This document shows, piece by piece, positions 1-6,043 of a stretch of DNA of 6,368 nt. Every line of letters begins with the position of its first letter. Position 1 is the first letter of the stretch. The position numbers were made by a program, and so were the translations under genes. The DNA is taken from NCBI GenBank assembly GCA_018820005.1, contig JAHJOS010000159.1, forward strand, positions 1 to 6,368, given 5' to 3'. The notes under the pieces are model-generated. The model made no database searches, was not told the DNA's origin, and was given only the letters and a program-made list of their open reading frames with translations. This stretch comes from Alphaproteobacteria bacterium. GTDB lineage: Bacteria > Pseudomonadota > Alphaproteobacteria > Rhizobiales > Devosiaceae.

Positions 1-660
1 AACTGCCTGACGGGCTTCATCGAAAAAGACGAGCGCGTCATCACCTGTGAAGACTCCGCCGAACTTCAGCTGCAGCAGCCCCATGTGGTTCGTCTCGAAA
101 CCCGCCCGCCCAACCTCGAAGGCGAGGGCGAGATCACCATGCGTGACTTGATCAAGAACTGCCTGCGTATGCGCCCTGAACGCATCATCGTGGGCGAAGT
201 GCGCGGACCCGAGAGCTTTGATCTGCTGCAGGCCATGAACACCGGCCACGATGGGTCGATGGGCACCTTGCACGCCAATAGCCCGCGCGAAGCCCTTAGC
301 CGCCTTGAATCCATGATCACCATGGGCGGCTATTCACTGCCCAGCCGCACCATCCGCGAAATGATCACCTCATCCATCGACGTTGTTGTGCAGGCCGCCC
401 GCCTGCGCGACGGCTCGCGCCGGATTACCCACATTACCGAAGTGCTTGGCATGGAAGGCGACGTGATCGTGACCCAGGACATCTTCCTCTATGACATCAT
501 AGGCGAGGACGCCAACGGGATGCTCGTTGGCCAGCACCGCTCCACGGGTATCACCAAGCCGAAATTTGCCGAACGTGCCCGCTATTTCAATGAAGAGAGC
601 AATCTCGTCGAGGCGCTCGAGAAATCAAACATCGAACAGCGCGAACTACTGGATTCCTAA
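1..660 (+). CDS. cpaF: CpaF/TadA-family Tad pilus assembly ATPase, C-terminal part (5' end outside window)
   Basis: This is the secretion-type hexameric ATPase (VirB11/GspE superfamily) that powers assembly of Flp/Tad pili from the cytoplasmic face of the inner membrane. The frame is open from base 1 and gives 219 visible residues; the N-terminal half, including the Walker A loop, lies upstream. The first residues (NCLTGFI) are those that normally follow Walker A. Visible motifs are an Asp box (RVITCEDSAELQL, residues 12-24), an arginine-containing stretch RLETRPPN (31-38), Walker B (RIIVGEVRGPE, 61-71, with Glu66) and a His box (GHDGSMGTLHANSPR, 82-96). The RLRDGSRRITHITEV segment near 134-148 is typical of CpaF. 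The stop codon abuts the tadB start, so the two are almost certainly cotranscribed. Nothing looks degraded. Family assignment is firm; a VirB11-type conjugation ATPase is unlikely given the TadB and TadC neighbours. Confidence 0.95.
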   Translation, partial: NCLTGFIEKDERVITCEDSAELQLQQPHVVRLETRPPNLEGEGEITMRDLIKNCLRMRPERIIVGEVRGPESFDLLQAMNTGHDGSMGTLHANSPREALSRLESMITMGGYSLPSRTIREMITSSIDVVVQAARLRDGSRRITHITEVLGMEGDVIVTQDIFLYDIIGEDANGMLVGQHRSTGITKPKFAERARYFNEESNLVEALEKSNIEQRELLDS

Positions 661-1638
661 ATGCTCAGTCCGCTCCTCATCGCCCTGCTTGCCATGTTGT
701 TCGTCGGCGCGCTCGGTTTTGCCCTGGTGCCGTCGGCCTTGGGCAACGGGCGGGCAGCCAAGCGACGCAAGGCCTTCCAGGGCGACGTTCGGGTCAATCG
801 CCTGGAGACCGACGCCACCCGCGTTCGTGACCAGCGACGCAAGGAAGTACAGCGCGCCCTAAAGACGCAGACCGATGCACTCAATTCCAAAAAGCGTATC
901 ACGCTCAAGCAGTTGTTGTTTCAGGCAGGCATGACGATCAAGCCAGCCGCCTTCATCCGCAACAGTGTCATTTTCGGCATTGTCCTGCTGGTCGTCCTTG
1001 TGGTCATGCAGGTTCCCGTCTATCTGGCGCCCATTTTCGCGGTGGCAGGCGCCTATCTCCTCCCGCGCATGTACGTAAACAGCAAGCGCAAGAAGTATCA
1101 GAGCAAGTTTCTCGACGAATTGCCCAACGCCGTCGAGGCTATCGTACGTGGCGTCAAGACGGGTCTGCCGCTCAACGATTCCATCCGTGTGGTCGCCAAG
1201 GATGCCAAAGAACCGGTAAAGTCCGAATTTGGGCGGGTGCTCGATCAGCAGGCATTTGGGATGTCCATGACAGAAGCTGTCGGGGTACTCCTCGATCGCG
1301 TGCCGCTGGCCGAGGTCAACTTCTTTGTGGTTGTGATCACCGTGCAGCAGCAGGCTGGCGGCAATCTGAGCGAAGCCCTGAGCAATCTGGCCAAGGTTCT
1401 GCGCAACCGCAAGAAGATGAAGCAGAAGATCAAGGCGATGTCCTCGGAGGCCAAGGCATCTGCGGGCATCATCGGCTCGCTACCCTTCGTGGTCGGTACG
1501 CTGGTCAGCCTGACGTCACCCACCTATCTGGCGCCTTTGTTCATGACGTCGCTGGGCAACATCATGTTGGGGATCGGTGTCGCCATGCTGTCGGCGGGTG
1601 TCTTCGTGATGAGCAAAATGGTCAAGTTCGAATACTAG
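661..1638 (+). CDS. tadB: TadB, type II secretion F-domain inner-membrane platform protein of the Tad pilus
   Basis: TadB is a polytopic inner-membrane protein that, with TadC, forms the platform on which CpaF acts to push Flp pilin subunits into the growing fibre. The 325-residue product is of normal family length. It has an N-terminal membrane segment (about residues 4-23), a basic cytoplasmic stretch (31-80), a hydrophobic pair (about 102-135), a cytoplasmic GspF/T2SF domain starting at LDELPNAVEAIVRGVKTG (151-168) and running through QQQAGGNLSEALSNLAKVLRNR (229-250), and two C-terminal membrane segments (about 269-285 and 298-316). The ATG directly follows the cpaF TAA with no gap. No good Shine-Dalgarno precedes it, so translation probably depends on coupling to cpaF. 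In the Agrobacterium ctp cluster the equivalent gene is called ctpH. Confidence 0.93.
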   Translation: MLSPLLIALLAMLFVGALGFALVPSALGNGRAAKRRKAFQGDVRVNRLETDATRVRDQRRKEVQRALKTQTDALNSKKRITLKQLLFQAGMTIKPAAFIRNSVIFGIVLLVVLVVMQVPVYLAPIFAVAGAYLLPRMYVNSKRKKYQSKFLDELPNAVEAIVRGVKTGLPLNDSIRVVAKDAKEPVKSEFGRVLDQQAFGMSMTEAVGVLLDRVPLAEVNFFVVVITVQQQAGGNLSEALSNLAKVLRNRKKMKQKIKAMSSEAKASAGIIGSLPFVVGTLVSLTSPTYLAPLFMTSLGNIMLGIGVAMLSAGVFVMSKMVKFEY

Positions 1639-1657
1639 CTGGAAAGGACGATCGGCC

Positions 1658-2662
1658 ATGAACATCATCGATCTGCTCTCGCAGCGGGAATTCCTTATCT
1701 CAGTGCTGGCAGCGGTCTCGGCCGCGGCGGTGGTTTTTACGTTCGGGTCCAGCTTCCTTGTCAAGTCCGAGATGAAGGACCGTATCAAGCGCGTGGCCCT
1801 TGAGCGCGAAAAGATGCGTGCCGAGGAAATGGCCCGGCTGCGCGGCGGTGGCACCACCGTCACCCAGGGCCGGGGTATCCGGCGCGTTGGCGAGACCAAG
1901 ACCTATATGAAGGACGTTGTCGAGCGCTTCGATCTGCGCAAGGCCTTTCAGGACGACGCTACTGTCGACAAGCTTGCCATGGCTGGCTTTCGCGGCCAGG
2001 GGCATTTGACGACCTTCCTGTTCATGCGGCTGGTGGCGCCAATTGGCATGTTTCTTGTCGCCGCATTTTATCTGCTGCTGATGTCGCCCGGCGAACGACC
2101 GCTCTATCTCAACCTGACGTACGCCGTTGGACTTGGGCTGATCGGGTCTTTCCTGCCCAATATCCTGCTCAAGAACAGCACGACCAAGCGCCAGGCCTCG
2201 ATCCGCCGGGCCTGGCCCGATTGCCTCGATCTGTTGCTTCTGTGCGTTGAGGCCGGCATGTCTGTCGAACACGCCTTCAAGCGCGTCGCCAAGGAAATCG
2301 GCAATCAAAGCGCTGAACTGGCAGAAGAGCTGACCCTGACCACGGCTGAGCTGGCGTTCCTCGAAGATCGTGGCCGTGCCTATGACAATCTGTCCCGCCG
2401 CACAGGTCTTGATGGGGTCAAGTCGGTGATGACGGCCCTGATCCAGGCCGACCGTTATGGCACCTCAGTGGGGCAGGCGCTCCGCGTTATGGCCGAGGAG
2501 GGCCGCGAGCAACGTATGATGGATGCAGAAAAAAAGGCCGCAGCGCTGCCGCCCAAGCTGACGGTGCCGCTGATCCTGTTCTTCCTGCCGGTTCTGTTCA
2601 TTGTCATCCTTTCGCCGGCGCTGATCAGTGTGTTTGGCCCCGGCGGTGTGATCAACCGCTGA
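1658..2662 (+). CDS. tadC: TadC, second type II secretion F-domain platform protein of the Tad pilus
   Basis: TadC is the partner of TadB in the inner-membrane platform of the Flp/Tad pilus machine. The product is 334 residues, the usual length. It has an N-terminal membrane segment (about 12-35), a charged cytoplasmic linker (38-115), two hydrophobic stretches (about 120-142 and 153-171), a T2SF domain beginning at AWPDCLDLLLLCVEAGMSVE (185-204) with the conserved LIQADRYGTSVGQALRVMAEE block (261-281), and a C-terminal membrane segment (about 300-326). The ATG has a good ribosome binding site, AAAGGA at 1643-1648, nine bases upstream. Only 19 bp separate it from tadB, so it is the last gene of the cpaF-tadB-tadC run. 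A strong hairpin follows 11 bp after its stop. A run of seven A bases encodes Glu-Lys-Lys near residue 291, but the frame is intact. Confidence 0.93.
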   Translation: MNIIDLLSQREFLISVLAAVSAAAVVFTFGSSFLVKSEMKDRIKRVALEREKMRAEEMARLRGGGTTVTQGRGIRRVGETKTYMKDVVERFDLRKAFQDDATVDKLAMAGFRGQGHLTTFLFMRLVAPIGMFLVAAFYLLLMSPGERPLYLNLTYAVGLGLIGSFLPNILLKNSTTKRQASIRRAWPDCLDLLLLCVEAGMSVEHAFKRVAKEIGNQSAELAEELTLTTAELAFLEDRGRAYDNLSRRTGLDGVKSVMTALIQADRYGTSVGQALRVMAEEGREQRMMDAEKKAAALPPKLTVPLILFFLPVLFIVILSPALISVFGPGGVINR

Positions 2663-2673
2663 CAATAGATACC

Positions 2674-2713
2674 AATGCAACAACGCCGCCCTTAGGGGCG
2701 GCGTTGTTGCATT
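2674..2713. terminator. Perfect 18-bp hairpin between convergent tadC and tadD, likely bidirectional terminator
   Basis: The arms 2674-2691 and 2696-2713 are exact reverse complements around a four-base loop (TTAG at 2692-2695). The stem has a GC-rich core (GCCGCCC/GGGCGGC) near the loop and AT-rich ends. It begins 11 bp after the tadC stop and 23 bp beyond the tadD stop on the other strand, the expected place for a terminator shared by two convergent genes. The T tract after the stem is short (about four T, counting the end of the stem) on the plus strand and poor on the minus strand. Termination is therefore inferred mainly from stem strength and position; RNA 3'-end protection is an alternative role. 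Confidence 0.8.
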
Positions 2714-2736
2714 TCAAACGGTCGGTCGACCGGGCT

Positions 2737-3507
2737 TTAGCCCTTGGCGATAGCGTCCCACCGGTTCTGTTGGGTGAGCAGGGCACGCACATATGCCATG
2801 TTGTTCTCAACCTGCTCAGGCGGCAGTTCGGCAGCATAGATAGCGCGGCATTCGTCAAACCGACCCTGCAGCCCGACGATCAACGCCAGATTTTGCCGGA
2901 TCTGGCTGGTGGCGCCGGGCATCTGCACAGCGCGTCGAAGATGCTGCTCGGCAGGGCCGAGTTGATTGGTCATGGCATAGCTCAGGCCAAGATTGGCTTC
3001 AATGGAGGCCTCGCCCGGGGCGATCGTCAGCGCCTGCGTATAGAGTAGACGTGCTTCCTCGTTTCGCCCCATCTGGTCCAGGGTTGCCCCTTTGACCAGC
3101 AAGGCATTCCAATCGGGGACATCGGGTCGGATTACGTTGTCGAGAACTGCCAGGGACTGCTCGAACCGGCCATCGGCCGTCAGCGCCTTGGCATAGGCCA
3201 CTGAGATATCGACATCCTTTGGATAAAAGCCGATGCCCACTTCAAGCACTGACACGGCCTGCGCACTCTGACCGACGGCCCGCAGGGCGGCCGCGAAATG
3301 GATCAGGGTCAGCTTGTCCTTTGGATTGGATTTATAGCGCGCGGCCAATTCGCCAAGGCTCTGTTGCCCCTGGCTGGCGGACATGCCCGAATAGTCCGGC
3401 GATGGCATGCTGCCGCGATTGGAAGCACAGGCTGTGATCGCCACGGCGGCGACGCCCACCAGCAGCAGGCTCCGAATGGGTTTGTAACAGGCGTTGAGCA
3501 GAGTCAC
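2737..3507 (-). CDS. tadD: TadD-type tetratricopeptide-repeat lipoprotein of the Tad pilus system
   Basis: TadD proteins are TPR-containing lipoproteins required for Flp pilus biogenesis, thought to help secretin and outer-membrane assembly. From the GTG at 3507 the product is 256 residues. It opens with a lipoprotein signal: a short basic region (KPIRS), a hydrophobic core (LLLVGVAAVA) and the lipobox ITAC, with the lipidated Cys at residue 27 followed by Ala, which suits export to the outer membrane. A Ser/Gln/Gly-rich linker leads to about five TPR-like helical pairs across residues 65-233, clearest at DWNALLVKGATLDQMGRNEEARLLY and ASIEANLGLSYAMTNQLGPAE. The C-terminal RQNLALIVGLQGRFDE and ENNMAYVRALL blocks are characteristic of TadD. 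The 3507 start is chosen because GGGAG lies six bases upstream and it places the signal at the N-terminus; an upstream GTG at 3570 would add 21 non-hydrophobic residues. The gene faces tadC, unlike the co-directional order in Actinobacillus-type tad loci. Confidence 0.88.
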   Translation of the reverse strand: MTLLNACYKPIRSLLLVGVAAVAITACASNRGSMPSPDYSGMSASQGQQSLGELAARYKSNPKDKLTLIHFAAALRAVGQSAQAVSVLEVGIGFYPKDVDISVAYAKALTADGRFEQSLAVLDNVIRPDVPDWNALLVKGATLDQMGRNEEARLLYTQALTIAPGEASIEANLGLSYAMTNQLGPAEQHLRRAVQMPGATSQIRQNLALIVGLQGRFDECRAIYAAELPPEQVENNMAYVRALLTQQNRWDAIAKG

Positions 3508-3513
3508 GGTCAG

Positions 3514-3518
3514 CTCCC
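3514..3518 (-). promoter_or_regulatory. Ribosome binding site setting the tadD GTG start
   Basis: Read on the minus strand this is GGGAG, six bases before the GTG at 3507-3505. It supports the internal start over the longer frame from 3570 and leaves the lipoprotein signal at the N-terminus. Confidence 0.65.
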
Positions 3519-3614
3519 AGGGCGGCAGTTGTGGGCAGCATTCCTGCCCGGACAGCCGCGCGACAGACACGATCGGGGTAGGCGCCCCTTCTCCAAATCA
3601 ATAAAACATTAACC

Positions 3615-3629
3615 CTAACAGCCCGTTAA
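3615..3629. promoter_or_regulatory. CtrA-like binding site in the tadD / aminopeptidase divergent spacer
   Basis: The plus strand reads CTAA-N7-TTAA (minus strand TTAA-N7-TTAG). This matches seven of eight specified bases of the alphaproteobacterial CtrA consensus TTAA-N7-TTAA. It sits 108 bp upstream of the tadD start and 77 bp upstream of the preferred aminopeptidase start. CtrA controls pilus genes in Caulobacter, so a link to tadD is plausible, but a chance match in the most AT-rich part of the window cannot be excluded. A second TTAA lies at 3609-3612. Confidence 0.3.
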
Positions 3630-3694
3630 AGCGGGCTCTATGGCGTTGCGGCGCAAGGGGGTGCCCGTTACAACCGCAAGCCAATCATCACGTC

Positions 3695-3699
3695 TGGAG
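3695..3699 (+). promoter_or_regulatory. Ribosome binding site setting the aminopeptidase ATG at 3706
   Basis: TGGAG lies six bases upstream of the ATG at 3706. The alternative in-frame ATG at 3640 has only weak purine-rich sequence in front of it and sits just behind a short inverted repeat (3620-3625 with 3632-3637) that could fold over its leader. Confidence 0.6.
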
Positions 3700-3705
3700 C
3701 CTGTC

Positions 3706-5049
3706 ATGACCGCTGCCACGCCATTGATCTGTGTCGTCGACAATGGCCTTGCGGCCGCCGGTTTGACGCCCGCGCAGCTGGCTTGGGCAGAGGCCAATGG
3801 CTTTTCTGGTCAGCGCGGACGCCTGCTGCCACTGCCTGACGCCGATGGTGGCTTAGCGGGGCATTTGTTTGGGACCGGCCCGGCACAGCAACATCCCACG
3901 CTTGTGCTCGGCCTGGCTGCCGCAGCCCTGGCGTCGGGGTCCTATAGCCTCACCGGGGATTTTGGCGATCCAACCCTGGCCGCGCTGGGCTTCCGCCTCG
4001 GTGCCTATCGCTTCGATCGCTACCGCAGTGCTCGGCTGGCGCCCAATTTGCTCTTGCCGCAGGGGGCTGACGCTGCCGAGGTGGACCGGCTGGTCGAGGC
4101 CGGCACGCTGGCGCGTGACCTGATCAATACGCCGGCAAACGACCTCGGCCCCGACGCCTTCGAAAGCGCGATCACCGCCTTCGCCCAGGCGCGCGGCATG
4201 ACAATAGCCGTTACCCGGGGCGATGACCTGCTCGAGGCCGGTTTCCCAATGATCCACGCCGTTGGCCGCGCCGCAGCCGAGGCGCCGCGCCTGATCGACC
4301 TAAGCTGGGGCGACCCTTCCCATCCCAAGGTGACCCTGGTGGGCAAGGGCGTTACCTTCGATACCGGTGGCCTCGACATCAAGCCGTCCTCGGGCATGCT
4401 GATCATGAAAAAGGACATGGGCGGCGCCGCCAACGTGCTGGGCCTCGCCCATGCCATCGTTTCGGCTGGTCTTGGCGTGCGCCTGCGCGTGCTGATCCCG
4501 ATCGTCGAGAACGCCATTTCCGCTTCGTCTTTCCGGCCTGGCGACGTGTTGAAATCGCGCAAGGGGCTGACGGTCGAGATTGGCAATACCGATGCCGAGG
4601 GGCGGCTGATCCTGGCTGACGCGCTGGCCCTGGCCGATGAGGAAAGCCCGGAACTGCTGCTCGACATGGCAACACTTACCGGCGCTGCTCGTGTGGCACT
4701 GGGACCCGAATTACCGCCGCTTTATAGCACCGACGACGTGCTGGCGGCGGACTTGATGGCTGCGGGCCTGGCCAGTGACGACCCGCTGTGGCACATGCCG
4801 CTCTGGGCGCCCTACGATGCCATGATGAGCTCCAAGATTGCCGACGTAAATAACGCGGGTAGTGGTGGGTTTGCTGGCTCTGTTACGGCGGCCCTGTTTC
4901 TGCGGCGCTTCGTCAGCAATGCCAGGAACTGGGTGCATCTTGATATTTATGGCTGGGCGCCGGAGGCTCGGGCCGGCCGCAGCCATGGCGGCACTGACCA
5001 GGGTATTCGGGCCGTCTATGGCCTGCTCAAGCAGCGCTATCCAGCTTAG
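3706..5049 (+). CDS. M17 leucyl aminopeptidase-family metallopeptidase, short form
   Basis: This is a cytoplasmic two-metal exopeptidase of the M17 family, which removes N-terminal residues from peptides. The product is 447 residues from the ATG at 3706 (469 from 3640), shorter than the roughly 500 of E. coli PepA, mainly in the N-terminal domain. Catalytic-domain landmarks, numbered from 3706, are NTPANDLGPDAF (141-152), VGKGVTFDTGG (212-222), KKDMGG (235-240) and NTDAEGR (294-300). The expected metal ligands are Lys214, Asp219, Asp237, Asp296 and Glu298, with catalytic Lys226 and Arg300. Their spacing (5, 12, 23, 82, 84 and 86 residues after the first Lys) is the same as in bovine lens aminopeptidase numbering (K250, D255, K262, D273, D332, E334, R336), so the enzyme should be active. 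The gene is divergent from tadD, and its stop codon lies inside the operator-like dyad of the next gene. I see no feature tying it to pilin processing. A pepA symbol is avoided because the N-terminal DNA-binding-type domain differs. Confidence 0.92.
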   Translation: MTAATPLICVVDNGLAAAGLTPAQLAWAEANGFSGQRGRLLPLPDADGGLAGHLFGTGPAQQHPTLVLGLAAAALASGSYSLTGDFGDPTLAALGFRLGAYRFDRYRSARLAPNLLLPQGADAAEVDRLVEAGTLARDLINTPANDLGPDAFESAITAFAQARGMTIAVTRGDDLLEAGFPMIHAVGRAAAEAPRLIDLSWGDPSHPKVTLVGKGVTFDTGGLDIKPSSGMLIMKKDMGGAANVLGLAHAIVSAGLGVRLRVLIPIVENAISASSFRPGDVLKSRKGLTVEIGNTDAEGRLILADALALADEESPELLLDMATLTGAARVALGPELPPLYSTDDVLAADLMAAGLASDDPLWHMPLWAPYDAMMSSKIADVNNAGSGGFAGSVTAALFLRRFVSNARNWVHLDIYGWAPEARAGRSHGGTDQGIRAVYGLLKQRYPA

Positions 5050-5083
5050 TTGACTTTGGCAACTATATGCTTGACCATGTCAA
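5047..5083. promoter_or_regulatory. Tandem dyad operator upstream of the MarR-GNAT gene, probable autoregulatory site
   Basis: Two copies of the pattern TTGAC-N3-G-N-CAA lie at 5050-5062 and 5071-5083. The first extends to a longer inverted repeat, TAGTTG (5047-5052) with CAACTA (5060-5065). The second is a perfect five-base-arm repeat, TTGAC-CAT-GTCAA. Their centres, 5056 and 5077, are 21 bp apart, about two turns of B-DNA, so two dimers would bind the same helical face. Location directly before a MarR-type regulator gene, and the usual MarR habit of binding roughly 16-20 bp palindromes near their own promoter, suggest an autorepression site. No convincing -35/-10 pair could be fixed within it. 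The first dyad overlaps the aminopeptidase TAG codon. Confidence 0.6.
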
Positions 5084-5092
5084 TAAATGGCG

Positions 5093-5097
5093 TGGAG
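5093..5097 (+). promoter_or_regulatory. Ribosome binding site favouring a GTG start at 5105 for the MarR-GNAT gene
   Basis: TGGAG ends seven bases before GTG 5105. The in-frame ATG at 5087 has no Shine-Dalgarno in front of it, being preceded by the operator-like dyad. Confidence 0.5.
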
Positions 5098-5104
5098 CAA
5101 TGTC

Positions 5105-6034
5105 GTGGTCGATTCATCCGGGCAGATTGACGAGATTCGGGCATTCAACCGCTTTTACACCAAGCAGATCGGCCTGCTGGAAGAGCATTTCGCCGACAGC
5201 CCTCTGAGCCTGCCCGAAGCACGGGTGCTCTATGAGATAGACGCGCGCGGGCACGTGACGGGAACCGAGTTGTTCCGCGAACTGCGCATGGACCGTGGCT
5301 ATCTCAGCCGCATGCTCAGCAAGTTCGTCGACGCCGGACTGACAGCGGTATCGCCCACGCCGGGCGACAGGCGCAGCAATACAATTGCCCTTACCCCAGA
5401 CGGCGATCTCATTGTCCAGCGGCTCAACCGGCGATCCGACGACGCCGTGGCCGATCTGGTCCATCCTCTTGGAGCTGCCCAGAAGGCGGAGCTGGTTGAT
5501 GCCATGCGCACGGTGCGCCGTCTTCTGGGTGATACGACGCTCTCTCAGGGTCCAGTTGTCATCCGCGGACATCGGCTGGGTGAGCTGGGCTGGCTCGTCC
5601 ACCGGCAAGGTCTTGTCTGTAACGAACAGTTTGGCTGGAATATCGAGTTCGAGGCCCTCATCGCCGGCATCTATTCGCAGTTCGAGTTCGCCCCCGAAGC
5701 ACCAGCCAAGCAATTGTGGATTGCCGAGCAGGACGGCGCCATCGTGGGGTCGATCTTCGTCATGCCATCCGATGGCCTGCCGGGCTCGGCGCAGTTGCGG
5801 ATGCTCTACGTCGAACCGGCCGCGCGCGGTCAGGGTGTGGGCGCCGCCCTTGTCGCCCAGGCTGTCGGCTTTGCCCGCCAAAAGAGCTATCAGCGGGTGC
5901 GCCTGTGGACGCACACAAACCAGACATCAGCGCGCAAGCTCTATGCAGGAGCCGGCTTCCATATCGTAGAGACCATGTCCGAGCACAACTTCGGCAAGGA
6001 CCTCGAGGGTGAGATCTGGGAGTTGGCGCTTTAG
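5105..6034 (+). CDS. MarR-family winged-helix regulator fused to a GNAT N-acetyltransferase domain
   Basis: The protein joins a DNA-binding half to an acetyl-CoA-dependent transferase half; the acceptor substrate is unknown. From GTG 5105 it has 309 residues (315 from ATG 5087). Residues about 8-145 are MarR-like: an N-terminal dimerisation helix (IDEIRAFNRFYTKQIGLLEEHF), a winged helix with recognition helix near GYLSRMLSKFVDAGL (65-79), and a wing at TPGDRRSNTIALT (85-97). Residues about 152-309 are GNAT: the block LRMLYVEPAARGQGVGAAL (231-249) contains the R-x-x-G-x-G acetyl-CoA pyrophosphate loop, followed by NQTSARKLYAGAGFHIVE. This two-domain architecture is known and widespread in bacteria. 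The GTG start is preferred for its ribosome binding site; the ATG gives a slightly longer N-terminus. A tandem dyad precedes the gene, suggesting autoregulation. The gene runs head-on into a reductase gene with only 9 bp between stops. Confidence 0.88.
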   Translation: MVDSSGQIDEIRAFNRFYTKQIGLLEEHFADSPLSLPEARVLYEIDARGHVTGTELFRELRMDRGYLSRMLSKFVDAGLTAVSPTPGDRRSNTIALTPDGDLIVQRLNRRSDDAVADLVHPLGAAQKAELVDAMRTVRRLLGDTTLSQGPVVIRGHRLGELGWLVHRQGLVCNEQFGWNIEFEALIAGIYSQFEFAPEAPAKQLWIAEQDGAIVGSIFVMPSDGLPGSAQLRMLYVEPAARGQGVGAALVAQAVGFARQKSYQRVRLWTHTNQTSARKLYAGAGFHIVETMSEHNFGKDLEGEIWELAL

Positions 6035-6043
6035 GCGAGGCGA

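Noticed and set aside
1700..2308. 202-codon open frame on the minus strand inside tadC
   Set aside because: The product is His/Gln/Arg-rich with no family resemblance and sits opposite conserved tadC; treated as a shadow frame.
2529..2535. Run of seven A in tadC as a slippage or phase-variation site
   Set aside because: The frame is intact on both sides, no alternative product is evident, and a single seven-base run encoding Glu-Lys-Lys is expected by chance.
2704..3048. 114-codon plus-strand frame opposite tadD
   Set aside because: Its start lies inside the hairpin's right arm and the frame is antisense to the conserved TPR region; no domain visible.
3620..3637. Six-base inverted repeat AGCCCG/CGGGCT with a six-base loop
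   Set aside because: Too short and with no T tract on either strand to call a terminator; noted only as possible structure near the upstream ATG at 3640.
4020..4667. 215-codon minus-strand frame inside the aminopeptidase
   Set aside because: Ser/Arg/Ala-rich translation typical of an antisense shadow, overlying the conserved catalytic domain.
5050..5069. TTGACT followed by TATATG, resembling promoter boxes
   Set aside because: The gap is only 8 bp, far from the 16-18 bp needed for a sigma-70 promoter; TTGACT is better explained as part of the dyad.
5114..5914. 266-codon open frame on the minus strand inside the MarR-GNAT gene
   Set aside because: It lies antisense to a well-supported two-domain protein, has no recognisable domain, and long antisense frames are common in GC-rich DNA.
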